Shown: one piece after another, positions 37,178 to 46,019 of the stretch
Layout: every line of letters starts with the position of its first letter
How positions within the stretch are numbered: position 1 is the first letter of the stretch
NCBI RefSeq assembly: GCF_003203515.1
Contig: NZ_BGNG01000001.1
Span: 806,001 to 870,000 of the forward strand
DNA length: 64,000 nt
Reading direction: 5' to 3'
Source: Glaciecola sp. KUL10
Lineage (GTDB): Bacteria; Pseudomonadota; Gammaproteobacteria; Enterobacterales; Alteromonadaceae
The notes under the pieces: model-generated
What the model saw: only the letters and a program-made list of their open reading frames with translations
Database searches by the model: none
Told to the model about the DNA's origin: nothing
Translations under genes and position numbers: made by a program

Positions 37178-38041
37178 CTATGGTTTACTCAAACGAATAA
37201 CCACACGTCTGTTCTTAGCGCGATCAATCTCATTGTCGTTAGGTGAGATATGGCGTTTTTCACCATGGCCCGTAATTTCAATGCGAGAGTCATCGACACC
37301 TTGGGCGGCAAAGAAATCTTTCACTTCATTGGCACGTCTTAACGATAATTGCTCGTTTAACCAAGAGCCCCCCCAACTGTCGGTGTAACCATCTAAAAGC
37401 ACTAACTCTAATTCTGGATCTTCTTTTAAATATTCACCAATCATATCCAAACGTTTTTGCGCATATTTGGTGAGTTGAGAGGAGTTCTTGCGGTAACTCA
37501 GCACTGTATAAGCTATGTCGTCGAAACTATATGGCAGTAGTTGTGAAACACATTGTGCGAATTCATTGTAGACAGGCTTAAAGTTGCTCGCATTTAAAGA
37601 TACCGCAACTTTGTCGTGTCGATTATTCCAGTCCTGATAATAAATGGTTGGCCAAAATCCTTTCTCTAGTTCAGTGAGCATTTCCCAAGCAGGCACGTCA
37701 GGCATATCACCGTCGTATTGACGACGTATATCCATTTGACCAATTGTTTTTCTCATAACGCCCGGCATCCAAGATGGCGGCACAGAATATATGGTTGCTA
37801 CGTCATAGTTATTAGGCAACCTGAGCATGTCTAATACAAACTCCAAGTTGAGCTGTTTAGATGCCTCGGTGAAAAACTGGGCTTGACCATAGCCAGGAAT
37901 ATTGTGATTGAGTTCACATTTTAAACGCGTGTATTCAGTGACTTGCCAATTTGAATCTTCAATCGAAGCTTTGTAGTGGCGCATGTTGGCCATTACCCCT
38001 GCGGATAAACACAAACTTAAGATAGTGATTAATAGTTTCAT
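37178..38041 (-). CDS. motY: sodium-type flagellar motor protein MotY
   Basis: A 287-residue periplasmic protein with a signal peptide (cleavage near VMA-N). The N-terminal MotY-specific domain contacts the basal body T-ring (RHYKASIEDSNWQVTEYTRL). The C-terminal OmpA-like peptidoglycan-binding domain spans about residues 165-285, with LDGYTDSWGG, LSLRRANEV, GHGEK and NRRVVIRL. Known in Vibrio to anchor the PomAB stator of Na+-driven polar flagella. It is divergent from rnt, a neighbour pair I also associate with Vibrio and related genera. Confidence 0.93.
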   Translation of the reverse strand: MKLLITILSLCLSAGVMANMRHYKASIEDSNWQVTEYTRLKCELNHNIPGYGQAQFFTEASKQLNLEFVLDMLRLPNNYDVATIYSVPPSWMPGVMRKTIGQMDIRRQYDGDMPDVPAWEMLTELEKGFWPTIYYQDWNNRHDKVAVSLNASNFKPVYNEFAQCVSQLLPYSFDDIAYTVLSYRKNSSQLTKYAQKRLDMIGEYLKEDPELELVLLDGYTDSWGGSWLNEQLSLRRANEVKDFFAAQGVDDSRIEITGHGEKRHISPNDNEIDRAKNRRVVIRLSKP

Positions 38042-38227
38042 TTTGGCGCCTCTTGGTTACTCAGTTTATCGGTCGACATAAAATAATGCTTAACCAAAAA
38101 CTCATATTTGACCGTGTTTTTAGTGTTTTGAAGCAAGTGCCTTAAAAATCGACAAACCTAGTAATCCATATAACGATATAGCATACTTGCGGTCTTGAAT
38201 TGTAGAAGTCGTAAAGGGAAACAAAAC

Positions 38228-38866
38228 GTGTCAGAAAACGCTGAAAAACCAGAATTGGCAAAGCGATTTAGAGGCTACTTCCCTGTTATCATTGATGTTG
38301 AAACGGCTGGTTTTAATGCACAGACTGACGCCCTGCTCGAAATCGCAGCGGTCACACTTAAAATGGACGCCAGCGGCGATTTGATTCCTGACCAAACTTT
38401 TCATGCCCACGTTAACCCTTTTGAAAATGCAAACATCGAGCCTTCGGCGATTGAGTTTAATGGTATTGATCCCTTTTGTGCATTAAGAGGTGCTATTGAC
38501 GAAAGTGAAGTGATGAAAGAACTGTGTAAATTTGTCAGAAAACATCAAAAAGCAGCCGATTGCCAGCGTTCGGTGATCGTTGCTCATAATGCGACCTTCG
38601 ATCAAAGCTTTGTGAACGCAGCGCTAACCAGAAGCAATATTAAGCGCAATCCTTTTCATCCTTTTGTATCATTTGATACTACCTCTATCGCCGCAGTTGC
38701 ACTTGGACAAACAGTGTTAGTGAAGGCTTGCCAAGCTGCCAATATCAGCTTTGATCAAAAAGAAGCACATTCTGCACTTTATGACACTCAACGAACTGCT
38801 GAACTGTTTTGCTTTATTGTCAATAAATATAAGGCATTAGGTGGATGGCCATTATCTGTTGAATGA
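38228..38866 (+). CDS. rnt: ribonuclease T
   Basis: A 212-residue DEDD-family exoribonuclease that trims tRNA and 5S/23S rRNA 3' ends. The catalytic acids are in IIDVETAGF (D and E), HNATFDQSF (D) and [11 protein letters not shown] (H and D). The frame begins at ATG 38195, but AAAGGGAA sits about nine bases before GTG 38228, which gives the usual family N-terminus just before [11 protein letters not shown] therefore use the GTG. It is divergent from motY and followed by bfd. Confidence 0.95.
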   Translation: MSENAEKPELAKRFRGYFPVIIDVETAGFNAQTDALLEIAAVTLKMDASGDLIPDQTFHAHVNPFENANIEPSAIEFNGIDPFCALRGAIDESEVMKELCKFVRKHQKAADCQRSVIVAHNATFDQSFVNAALTRSNIKRNPFHPFVSFDTTSIAAVALGQTVLVKACQAANISFDQKEAHSALYDTQRTAELFCFIVNKYKALGGWPLSVE

Positions 38867-38909
38867 AAGTATAGAGTATTTAAAAAAAACACTTGCCGCA
38901 AAGCTAAAT

Positions 38910-38928
38910 AACAACTATTATCATTACC
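38910..38928. promoter_or_regulatory. candidate Fur box upstream of bfd
   Basis: The minus strand of this 19-base stretch reads GGTAATGATAATAGTTGTT, matching the Fur consensus GATAATGATAATCATTATC at 14 of 19 positions by my count. It ends 25 bases before the bfd start. Iron repression of bfd by Fur is established in relatives; binding here is inference. Confidence 0.55.
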
Positions 38929-38953
38929 ATATTCAATAGTAATGAGATCCTAG

Positions 38954-39148
38954 ATGTTTGTATGTATGTGTTACGGCATTACCGATAAGCAAATCAAAGC
39001 TGCTGTGCAGTCAGAGGGCGTGGGCAATGTTCGCGAACTTAAGCAGATGATGGCGCTTGGAAGTCAATGTGGTAAATGTGTACAAATGGCTCAAGACATT
39101 ATTGATGACACTATTATGGATGAATCCTTGTTTAAAGATGTGGGCTAG
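38954..39148 (+). CDS. bfd: bacterioferritin-associated ferredoxin
   Basis: A 64-residue 2Fe-2S protein that reduces bacterioferritin to release stored iron when iron is scarce. The cysteines occur as MCYGITD near residue 5-6 (C-x-C type) and SQCGKCVQ near 38-42, the C-x-C and C-x2-C pattern of the Bfd fold. The length is normal. The upstream region carries a Fur-like site. No bfr gene is in the window. Confidence 0.93.
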   Translation: MFVCMCYGITDKQIKAAVQSEGVGNVRELKQMMALGSQCGKCVQMAQDIIDDTIMDESLFKDVG

Positions 39149-39194
39149 TTATTTAACAAAGCTATTTATCAAATAAAACATAAAAACGAACCAC

Positions 39195-39221
39195 AAAAAA
39201 AGGGCTATCAGCCCTTTTTTT
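39195..39221. terminator. bidirectional intrinsic terminator between bfd and grxD
   Basis: A GGGCT/AGCCC stem with a 3-base loop is flanked by seven As on the left and seven Ts on the right, so it can work in both directions. It lies 46 bases past bfd and 20 bases past grxD. Confidence 0.9.
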
Positions 39222-39241
39222 ATTACTAACAGGTAATAGTG

Positions 39242-39574
39242 TTATTCAGCACTATCAGGTTTATCAGCCGCTTCTTTAATCAATGGCTGTAATTCACCTT
39301 GTTGAAACATTTCCATCACGATATCACAACCGCCTATCAACTCACCGTTTACCCATAATTGAGGAAACGTCGGCCAGTTTGCATATTTTGGTAATTCGGC
39401 GCGAATATCTGGGTTTTGCAAAATATCCACATAAGCGAATTGTTCACCACATTGCATAAGTGCTTGAACAGTTTGAGCTGAAAAGCCACAACTTGGCAGC
39501 TTAGGTGAGCCTTTCATATAAAGCAAAATCGAGTTTTCGCTAATTTGTTCTTTAATCTTATCTACCGTTTCCAT
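39242..39574 (-). CDS. grxD: monothiol glutaredoxin Grx4
   Basis: A 110-residue CGFS-type glutaredoxin that carries 2Fe-2S clusters in iron-sulfur assembly and iron sensing. The active site is the monothiol motif S-C-G-F-S near residue 29, with WPTFPQLWVNGELIGGCDIV near 69 forming the glutathione-binding part. The frame extends upstream to 39634, but ATG 39574 has AAGG seven bases ahead and gives the normal family N-terminus (METVDKIKEQI). It is convergent with bfd, another iron-sulfur protein. Confidence 0.95.
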   Translation of the reverse strand: METVDKIKEQISENSILLYMKGSPKLPSCGFSAQTVQALMQCGEQFAYVDILQNPDIRAELPKYANWPTFPQLWVNGELIGGCDIVMEMFQQGELQPLIKEAADKPDSAE

Positions 39575-39882
39575 GCTATACCTTATTAATTCGAAGAGTT
39601 GCTTTGTATTTTGGGTCAAGATGTAAATAATCAAGCCGTGATTACCTATAAAAGCTTCCGCCTACAAGTAATCCGCTTACAAAAGAATGCACCTCTAAAA
39701 GTTCAATGCCTATTATAAAACGAAATTTCTAAGAAAAATGATCTTATGTGCATAAATTAGATAAAAAGGTCATGGTTATTAAAACTTTTTTAAGCAATAT
39801 TCCCTTGGTTTACTTAAAATAGACCATACTTATCTTTTTATAAAAACACAGTTGAACAATCTAGACCTTAACGGAGAACAAA

Positions 39883-40464
39883 ATGGCTTTTGAATTACCA
39901 GCATTACCTTACGAAAAAAACGCGCTAGAGCCGCATATTTCAGCAGAAACACTGGAGTTTCATTACGGTAAGCATCACGCGACTTACGTGACTAAATTAA
40001 ATGGTCTAGTTGAAGGTACAGACATGGCGAACAAATCACTAGAAGAGATCGTTAAGAACTCTGACGGTGGTGTGTTCAATAACGCTGCTCAAATCTGGAA
40101 CCACACTTTCTACTGGAACAGCTTAAGTCCTAACGGTGGCGGTGAACCAACTGGCGCATTAGCTGATGCGATCAGCGCTAAGTGGGGCTCATTTGCAGAC
40201 TTCAAAGCAGCTTTTAACGATAAAGCAGTGAACAACTTCGGTTCAAGCTGGACGTGGTTAGTAAAACTAGCTGACGGTTCTTTAGACATCGTTAATACAA
40301 GTAACGCTGCAACACCTATTACAGAAGATGGCGTCACACCACTTCTTACATGCGATTTGTGGGAGCACGCTTATTACATCGATTACCGCAATGTACGCCC
40401 TAACTACTTAGAAGCATACTGGGCACTAGCTAACTGGGACTTCGCGGCAGAAAACTTCGCATAA
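39883..40464 (+). CDS. sodB: superoxide dismutase (Fe type)
   Basis: A 193-residue Fe-superoxide dismutase. Metal ligands are H27, H74 and the C-terminal pair in [14 protein letters not shown] (D and H). [16 protein letters not shown] (with Q70) and the GSSWTWLV region favour iron over manganese. The start follows AACGGAGAACAAA, a strong ribosome site. It has its own terminator at 40492. In E. coli sodB mRNA is targeted by the iron-responsive RNA RyhB; I cannot show that here. Confidence 0.97.
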   Translation: MAFELPALPYEKNALEPHISAETLEFHYGKHHATYVTKLNGLVEGTDMANKSLEEIVKNSDGGVFNNAAQIWNHTFYWNSLSPNGGGEPTGALADAISAKWGSFADFKAAFNDKAVNNFGSSWTWLVKLADGSLDIVNTSNAATPITEDGVTPLLTCDLWEHAYYIDYRNVRPNYLEAYWALANWDFAAENFA

Positions 40465-40491
40465 GCAAACACGCTAGTTTCTTTTTCAAAG

Positions 40492-40514
40492 CCAAGCATC
40501 TGCTTGGTTTTTTT
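40492..40514 (+). terminator. intrinsic terminator of sodB
   Basis: A 7-bp stem (CCAAGCA/TGCTTGG) with a two-base loop and seven Ts directly after, 27 bases past the sodB stop. Confidence 0.9.
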
Positions 40515-40564
40515 ATGCCCGCCATGATCGCTGCTTTACTGAACAAGCTTTACTCAATATTAAT

Positions 40565-41020
40565 TCAGAGGTTCAAGGTCATAAATTGGCTATTAGGATT
40601 TTCTTTATAGTCACTGAAAGGACTACAGTCTTTAAAACCAAACTTTTTGTAGAGTTTACAAGCGGGTAAAAAGTAAGCTTGAGTGCCAGTTTCTAAGCTA
40701 ACCGAGGTATAGCCCTTCTGCCTAGCGAATGCTAGTAAGTGAGATAGCAGTTTTGAGGCAACACGTTTACCTCTATAGGCGTGAACCGTGCGCATTGATT
40801 TAATTTCAGCTGCTGTTGTTGAGAGACGTTTAATAGCAATACAACCTGCAATTTCATTATTCTCTCGAGCACTAAAAAAAGTCACACTCGGATTTTTAAG
40901 CGAGTTTAAATCTAATGCATGAACACACTCAGGAGGCGATGTGGCGTACATATCTGATAAGTGTTCTTCCATTAGTGATATTACTTTTCCATCACTTAGA
41001 TCATCTGTTCTTATATCCAT
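40565..41020 (-). CDS. GNAT-family N-acetyltransferase
   Basis: About 151 residues. The central region has the GNAT acetyl-CoA-binding elements: EIKSMRTVHAYRGKRVASKL (motif A, with R-G-K-R in the pyrophosphate loop near residue 95) and SVSLETGTQAYFLPACKLYKKFGF (motif B). The frame opens at GTG 41047; I chose ATG 41020, which has AGGA nine bases upstream. The substrate is unknown. It lies directly after the small membrane protein gene in the same direction. Confidence 0.85.
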   Translation of the reverse strand: MDIRTDDLSDGKVISLMEEHLSDMYATSPPECVHALDLNSLKNPSVTFFSARENNEIAGCIAIKRLSTTAAEIKSMRTVHAYRGKRVASKLLSHLLAFARQKGYTSVSLETGTQAYFLPACKLYKKFGFKDCSPFSDYKENPNSQFMTLNL

Positions 41021-41073
41021 CCATTTGCTTCCTGAAAATACGACCACTGCGCAATCAATAACTCACCACAGTG

Positions 41074-41286
41074 CTAGTTACTCACATCCTTTGGCAGATC
41101 TTCTTTCATAACAAGATACGCCAAAAAGACAAAAGCAAACACTGGCACGACCGCCGTAAAAAAGGCGATCACTGAGGTAAGAATAGGATTTTTAGTTTTG
41201 CGTTTTCCAAGGTAAAAACCTACGACAGCCATGAAAATTGCAAGAACAACAATGATTTGACAAAATAGTGTTGCATTAATATTCAT
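41074..41286 (-). CDS. small two-segment membrane protein
   Basis: About 70 residues with two hydrophobic segments (about 6-25 and 35-60), a basic turn (GKRKTKNPI) between them and a hydrophilic end. The frame opens at ATG 41298, but ATG 41286 has GGAAG six bases upstream and is the likely start. I do not recognise a family. It is probably an inner-membrane protein co-transcribed with the GNAT gene. Confidence 0.6.
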   Translation of the reverse strand: MNINATLFCQIIVVLAIFMAVVGFYLGKRKTKNPILTSVIAFFTAVVPVFAFVFLAYLVMKEDLPKDVSN

Positions 41287-41561
41287 CAGAACTTCCATTT
41301 ATTTTTATACTTTAATGAAGTGTATATCGAACACCCGAGCAATAGAACCGGCGTATATGAATATAATTGGCTTAATATGATCCGATAAGGCCTATGCTGC
41401 ATTAAGAAGTTAGTGTGAAAACTAAATGAATAGCTTGCATTTCCTTTATTGCAGATTTTACTACCCTCAATTATGTAATTGACTTGTTAAGACATATACT
41501 CAAATAATAGTATTAGTAAGACAAATAGAATTTCTGACATTAGCCGCATACAACGAGAAGA

Positions 41562-42034
41562 ATGATGACCAAAAAATAACCATCAACAACCAAGAGTTTG
41601 ACATTGATGTGCCCGATAACATGCCATTATTGTGGTTTCTGCGTGATCGCTTAGCATTTACTGGTACCAAGTTTGGCTGTGGCAAAGGCCTTTGTGGAGC
41701 GTGTACAGTGCATGTAAATGGTCAAGCCACGCGTTCTTGCGTAATGCCTGTTGGTGCGCTTGCGGGAAGAAGTATTACCACAATTGAGGGGTTATCTGAA
41801 AACGCTGATCATCCTCTGCAGAAGGCGTGGTTAGAAGTAGGTGTGCCGCAATGTGGCTATTGTCAAGCAGGTCAAATTATGAATGCGGCAAGTCTATTAG
41901 CAACTAATCCAGCGCCAAATGAACAAGATATAGACAATGCCATGCAAGGTAACATTTGTCGTTGTGGTACATATCAGCGCATTAAAAAAGCAATTAATAT
42001 TGCCGCCGATGAGTTAGCCAAGGAGGTTTCGTAA
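41562..42034 (+). CDS. iorA: molybdenum-hydroxylase small (2Fe-2S) subunit, IorA-like, with a start-region frameshift
   Basis: The intact part encodes an IorA/xanthine-dehydrogenase-type iron-sulfur subunit. An N-terminal plant-type 2Fe-2S motif (CGKGLCGAC then C about 12 residues on) and a C-terminal 2Fe-2S motif (CGYCQAGQ then CRCGTY) are present. The frame has no ATG before residue M-P-L-L; the track opens at GTG 41609, which cuts off the first beta strands. ATG 41562 (with GAGAAG ahead) begins MMTKK and then meets TAA after an A6 run (41571-41576). One more A would join it to [15 protein letters not shown] in frame, giving 157 residues, the usual length. This is a sequencing error, a true frameshift or slippage. 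It overlaps the large-subunit gene by one base. Confidence 0.85.
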
Positions 42035-44286
42035 TGCGTGCTGATATTGAAAGCTTCTTAAAAGAAGAAAGAGTAAGACAAGCAAACGAAGTAGCAAGCC
42101 TAAATGAGCATACTCCAATCAACCTCACTGTTGACAGACGAAACTTTCTAAAGCTATCAGGTATCGCTGCAGGTGGGTTATTTATTGGCGTATCCATGCC
42201 ATCCAGTGCCATGGCAGCGAATTCAGCAGGCGTGAAAGAGTTTAACCCAAATGCATTTATTCATTTGCAAGAAAATGGGGACCTGCTGATTTACTCCGGA
42301 CGATGTGAAATGGGCCAAGGGATCAGCACTGCGTTGCCTTCTGTCGTTGCTGATGAAATGGAAGCGGATTGGCAGCGAGTCAAAGTAGAGCAAGCTGAAG
42401 GTGATGAGGAAAAGTTTGGCTCTCAGGCAACCGGCGGTTCAGCAAGTATACGTGTGATGTACGAGCCAATGAGAAAAGCAGGTGCATCAGCACGAGAAAT
42501 GTTGGTCGCCGCGGCAGCGAAAGTTTGGAACACTTCAGCAGATAATTGCTACGCAAAACAGCATTTCGTTCACAAAAAAGGAAGCCAAGAAAAGCTAGCA
42601 TACGGCGAATTAGTCGCCATTGCCGCCACTTTGCCCGTCCCAGAAACACCCGCACTAAAATCCAGTAAAGACTTTCGTTATATAGGCACAAAACTGCCTA
42701 GGCATGATGTTGGCATGGTCATCGAAGGTAAGCGAACGTATGGTGTGGATGTAAAAGTGCCTGGTATGCAATACGCTGCGATTGTTCACTGCCCTGTCAT
42801 GGGAGGCACACTAAAATCATTTGATAAAACTGAAGCCATGAAAGTGCCGGGTGTCACCGCAGTTGTTGAAGTTAAACCTTTAAAAGTTCCCTTTGGCTCT
42901 CTTGGTGGCGTGGCGGTCATTGCTAATAACTCTTGGACTGCACAACAGGCCGTCGATAAGCTAAAGGTTGAATGGAATAAAGGTGAACACGGCAATTATG
43001 ATACCGATGTGTACATGGCCGAATTAGTAAAAAATGTCGAAAAACCTGCAAACAAAATAGCCGAACGTGGTGATCTTGATGCCGCTTTTGCTAATGCCGC
43101 GCAAACAATATCCGCAACCTACACAGAAGGTCATTTAGTGCACGCCCCGATGGAGCCCAATGCCAGTGTGGTATGGGTTCATGATGACCATTGCGAAGTG
43201 TGGGCCCCTACTCAAAGCCCAAATGACATTCAATCGGTGCTATCTGGCTTTCTAGGGATGGATAAAAAGAAAATAAAAGTAAACGTGATGATTTGTGGCG
43301 GTGCATTTGGACGTAAGTTTAAATGTGACTATGTGCAGGAAGCTGCTGCCATTTCTAGGGCGGTAGGTACACCTATTCAGTTAACCTGGACTCGTGAAGA
43401 AGACACACGGACGGGATATTATCACTCTAATAGTGCCCAACATATTCAAGCTTCATTAGACAAAGATGGCAATGTCAGCGGATGGCTTCATCGAATAGCG
43501 TTTCCTTCTATCAATACGTTATTTGACCCTTCTGTACAATTTGCGCCTGCAAACGCAGTAGGTGAAATAGAAAATCATCCATTTGGAATTACTAACTTGC
43601 GAAGTGAATCTGGTCTAGCACCTGCACATACTCGTATCGGTTGGTATCGTGCGGTTTATGCTATTTTTTACGGCCTCGGCTATGGAGTGTTTGCCGATGA
43701 ACTAGCCGTTGCGGCTGGTGTGGATACGGTCACCATGCTTAATCGTATTTACGATGCGAACAAAAACGCTGAACAAGCAGAACAGGTTGCACGTTCGAAA
43801 GCTGTTCTCGCACTTGCCGCTGAAAAATCAAACTTTGGAAAACCACTACCAAAAGGCGAAGGAATTGGCATCGCGGTCCATTATAGTTTCCAAAGCTATG
43901 TTGCTATGGCTGTGCACGTAAAAATGAAAGGAGATGATTTTGAAGTGCTGCGTGTAGACAGCGCAGTTGATTGCGGACAAGTACTCAACAAGGATGGTGC
44001 AGCCGCCCAACAAGAGGGCGCGGTAGTAATGGGTATGTCGTTGTCTAAATATTGTGAAATCACTTTCAAGGAGGGCGCCGTTGTTAATGGTAACTTCCAT
44101 GATTATCCAGTGATGCGTATTAATGATATGCCAGAGGTGCATGTTCACTTTATTGAATCAGACGCTGCGCCAACAGGTTTAGGCGAGCCAGGTATGGCCC
44201 CATTTGCGCCTGCATTAATCAATGCAATTTACCAAGCATCGGGAAAACGCTATCGAAGCTTACCAATTCAGCCTCTGCGCGCATAG
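42034..44286 (+). CDS. iorB: molybdenum-hydroxylase large (molybdopterin-binding) subunit, IorB-like
   Basis: A 750-residue catalytic subunit of the xanthine dehydrogenase family, aldehyde oxidoreductase/isoquinoline 1-oxidoreductase type. Around residues 35-64 is a twin-arginine signal (R-R-N-F-L-K, hydrophobic stretch, A-M-A), so the mature enzyme is probably exported with the small subunit. Cofactor motifs include GRCEMGQGIS near 90, GGAFGRKFKCD near 425, and GLGEPGMAP near 715, which contains the catalytic glutamate. The natural substrate is unknown; relatives oxidise aldehydes or N-heterocycles. The start overlaps the small-subunit stop. Confidence 0.9.
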   Translation: MRADIESFLKEERVRQANEVASLNEHTPINLTVDRRNFLKLSGIAAGGLFIGVSMPSSAMAANSAGVKEFNPNAFIHLQENGDLLIYSGRCEMGQGISTALPSVVADEMEADWQRVKVEQAEGDEEKFGSQATGGSASIRVMYEPMRKAGASAREMLVAAAAKVWNTSADNCYAKQHFVHKKGSQEKLAYGELVAIAATLPVPETPALKSSKDFRYIGTKLPRHDVGMVIEGKRTYGVDVKVPGMQYAAIVHCPVMGGTLKSFDKTEAMKVPGVTAVVEVKPLKVPFGSLGGVAVIANNSWTAQQAVDKLKVEWNKGEHGNYDTDVYMAELVKNVEKPANKIAERGDLDAAFANAAQTISATYTEGHLVHAPMEPNASVVWVHDDHCEVWAPTQSPNDIQSVLSGFLGMDKKKIKVNVMICGGAFGRKFKCDYVQEAAAISRAVGTPIQLTWTREEDTRTGYYHSNSAQHIQASLDKDGNVSGWLHRIAFPSINTLFDPSVQFAPANAVGEIENHPFGITNLRSESGLAPAHTRIGWYRAVYAIFYGLGYGVFADELAVAAGVDTVTMLNRIYDANKNAEQAEQVARSKAVLALAAEKSNFGKPLPKGEGIGIAVHYSFQSYVAMAVHVKMKGDDFEVLRVDSAVDCGQVLNKDGAAAQQEGAVVMGMSLSKYCEITFKEGAVVNGNFHDYPVMRINDMPEVHVHFIESDAAPTGLGEPGMAPFAPALINAIYQASGKRYRSLPIQPLRA

Positions 44287-44298
44287 GGAGGCAAGACA

Positions 44299-45336
44299 TT
44301 GTCCCAGGCACATAACACGCTCCACGGCATGCTCGAGCAATGGTATCCACAAAAAGATAGCCATGACTGGGTGCTAGGTACGATTTATAAAACACAAGGT
44401 TCAAGTTACCGCAAAGCGGGGGCAATGATGATGTTGTCTTCATCCACTCAACAACTGGGTTTGTTGAGTGGTGGCTGCCTAGAATCAGATATCGTCAGAA
44501 AAGCAAGGCAAGTCATGGAAACCGGTAAATCGATGCTTGTTTGTTATGACGCTACCGATGAGGATGACCTGTCTTATCAGTTAGGCATAGGTTGCGGTGG
44601 TGTGGTGCATATCATGCTCCAAGCAGTTAACAGCAATAACAGCTACCTAAATCTAGATAAAATTCGCACAGCCCTAGTCAACAAACAGTCGATAATCTAC
44701 CGCCAATTCATATCTTGTGAAAAGCTTGAATCAAGTATCGAGTTAAGTAGCTCGAGTCCCCCTAATAGTTTTAGTGATACCAAAACAAGTTTGATATCAA
44801 TTGACGAAGAATCGGTGTTAGAAAGCCACATATTCCCTCGGGCGCATCTACTGATTTGCGGTGGAGGTGTTGATGCTCGGCCATTAGCAGAGTTTGCATC
44901 AAAGGTAGGATGGGAAGTAAGTATATGGGACCCTAGGCCAGCTAATGCGCGGCTTGAACATTTTCAGCATGCGACAAGGTGCCTAAGCGATAAAGCACTG
45001 GACTTTAAGTACTTTGTCGAAAAGGAACAAGTCCACGCGGCCGTCTTAATGACACACACACTTGCTTTAGATGCACATGCACTAAAGCAGCTTATACACA
45101 CCAATTTAGGATATATTGGGCTATTAGGTCCAGTACATCGAAAAGAACAGGTTTTCGAGCAAGCGCAGTTATCATTTGATAAGCATCACAAACGTATTAA
45201 CGGTCCAATCGGATTTGATATTGGCGCTCGTCTCCCAGAAAGTATCGCGCTGGCAACATTAGCTGAAATACATCAAACGCTTTATCATCATGAGTCAAAA
45301 GCAATACTCGCTCCCTTTCAGGCTTTACAGGTATAA
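44299..45336 (+). CDS. XdhC-family molybdenum cofactor insertion protein
   Basis: A 345-residue maturation factor for xanthine-dehydrogenase-type enzymes, binding and sulfurating Moco before insertion. The N-terminal XdhC/CoxI domain has LSGGCLESDIVRKA near residue 55, and GIGCGGVVHIMLQ near 99. The C-terminal Rossmann domain has LLICGGGVDARPLAEFA near 188 and YIGLLGPVHRKEQ near 271. The start is TTG 44299, with GGGAGG seven bases upstream, 12 bases after the large subunit. It overlaps the opposing mocA-like gene by 12 bases at the 3' end. Confidence 0.92.
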   Translation: MSQAHNTLHGMLEQWYPQKDSHDWVLGTIYKTQGSSYRKAGAMMMLSSSTQQLGLLSGGCLESDIVRKARQVMETGKSMLVCYDATDEDDLSYQLGIGCGGVVHIMLQAVNSNNSYLNLDKIRTALVNKQSIIYRQFISCEKLESSIELSSSSPPNSFSDTKTSLISIDEESVLESHIFPRAHLLICGGGVDARPLAEFASKVGWEVSIWDPRPANARLEHFQHATRCLSDKALDFKYFVEKEQVHAAVLMTHTLALDAHALKQLIHTNLGYIGLLGPVHRKEQVFEQAQLSFDKHHKRINGPIGFDIGARLPESIALATLAEIHQTLYHHESKAILAPFQALQV

Positions 45337-45933
45337 GCGCTTGTACGCTTCGTAGTCTTCTGCGGTATCGATGTCGAACAAAGGCTGAGGGGACGAAATT
45401 GACTCAATGCTTGTCGACGCTTGATTCAACAGCGTCCTTGCTCCCATATCTTCATCAAGCGTTAATAGTCTATGTAAAATGGTTTTATCAAACACAGCGG
45501 GAACTCCCCTTCGCTCACCATATTGACTAGCCACAACCTGCGCTTCACTCATATTGGCTTGCCTGAAAAGTTGCTCGATATATTGAGCATCAACACTGGG
45601 TTGATCACAAAGCATCATCAACACTCTATCAAAGCCTTTTTCGAGAGCGTAATCGGCCGCTAGCGCAATACTAGTGCCCATTCCAGCCCGCCACTGTTTG
45701 TTTTTTAAGACTTCAATTTCATAAGTATTCAATGTAGGCAATATCTCATCATAATTTGCCCCGAGAATGGTGAACACCGAATCAGGATTAGCTTGGAGCG
45801 CATTTTCAACGCTCACTTGCAGTAAAGTGCGTGTATCCCACATAAGGTTTTGTTTTACTTTTCCCATTCGAACAGAGGCGCCAGCCGCAATGATCGCAAT
45901 CGTTGTTTTTTCTGTGTTTTGCTTCTTTATCAA
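45325..45933 (-). CDS. molybdenum cofactor nucleotidyltransferase (MocA/MobA-like)
   Basis: A 202-residue NTP-transferase. The N-terminal IIAAGASVRMGKVKQNL is the nucleotide-binding loop (A-A-G-x-S-x-R-M-G). LMMLCDQPSVDA near residue 95 carries the metal-binding aspartate. RRGVPAVFDKTILHRLL near 140 and the final FDIDTAEDYEAY are also typical. It probably adds CMP (MocA-like) to molybdopterin for the hydroxylase encoded convergently next door. CTP versus GTP preference cannot be decided here, though the context favours the cytidylyltransferase. Confidence 0.87.
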   Translation of the reverse strand: MIKKQNTEKTTIAIIAAGASVRMGKVKQNLMWDTRTLLQVSVENALQANPDSVFTILGANYDEILPTLNTYEIEVLKNKQWRAGMGTSIALAADYALEKGFDRVLMMLCDQPSVDAQYIEQLFRQANMSEAQVVASQYGERRGVPAVFDKTILHRLLTLDEDMGARTLLNQASTSIESISSPQPLFDIDTAEDYEAYKRLYL

Positions 45934-46019
45934 TAGGTGTTCTCGAATTTATAGGCCAGAATTATTGGCGCAATTCTTGTTAAAAGTATTGCTCATTACC
46001 AAGTCGAAACACTTTCCAT

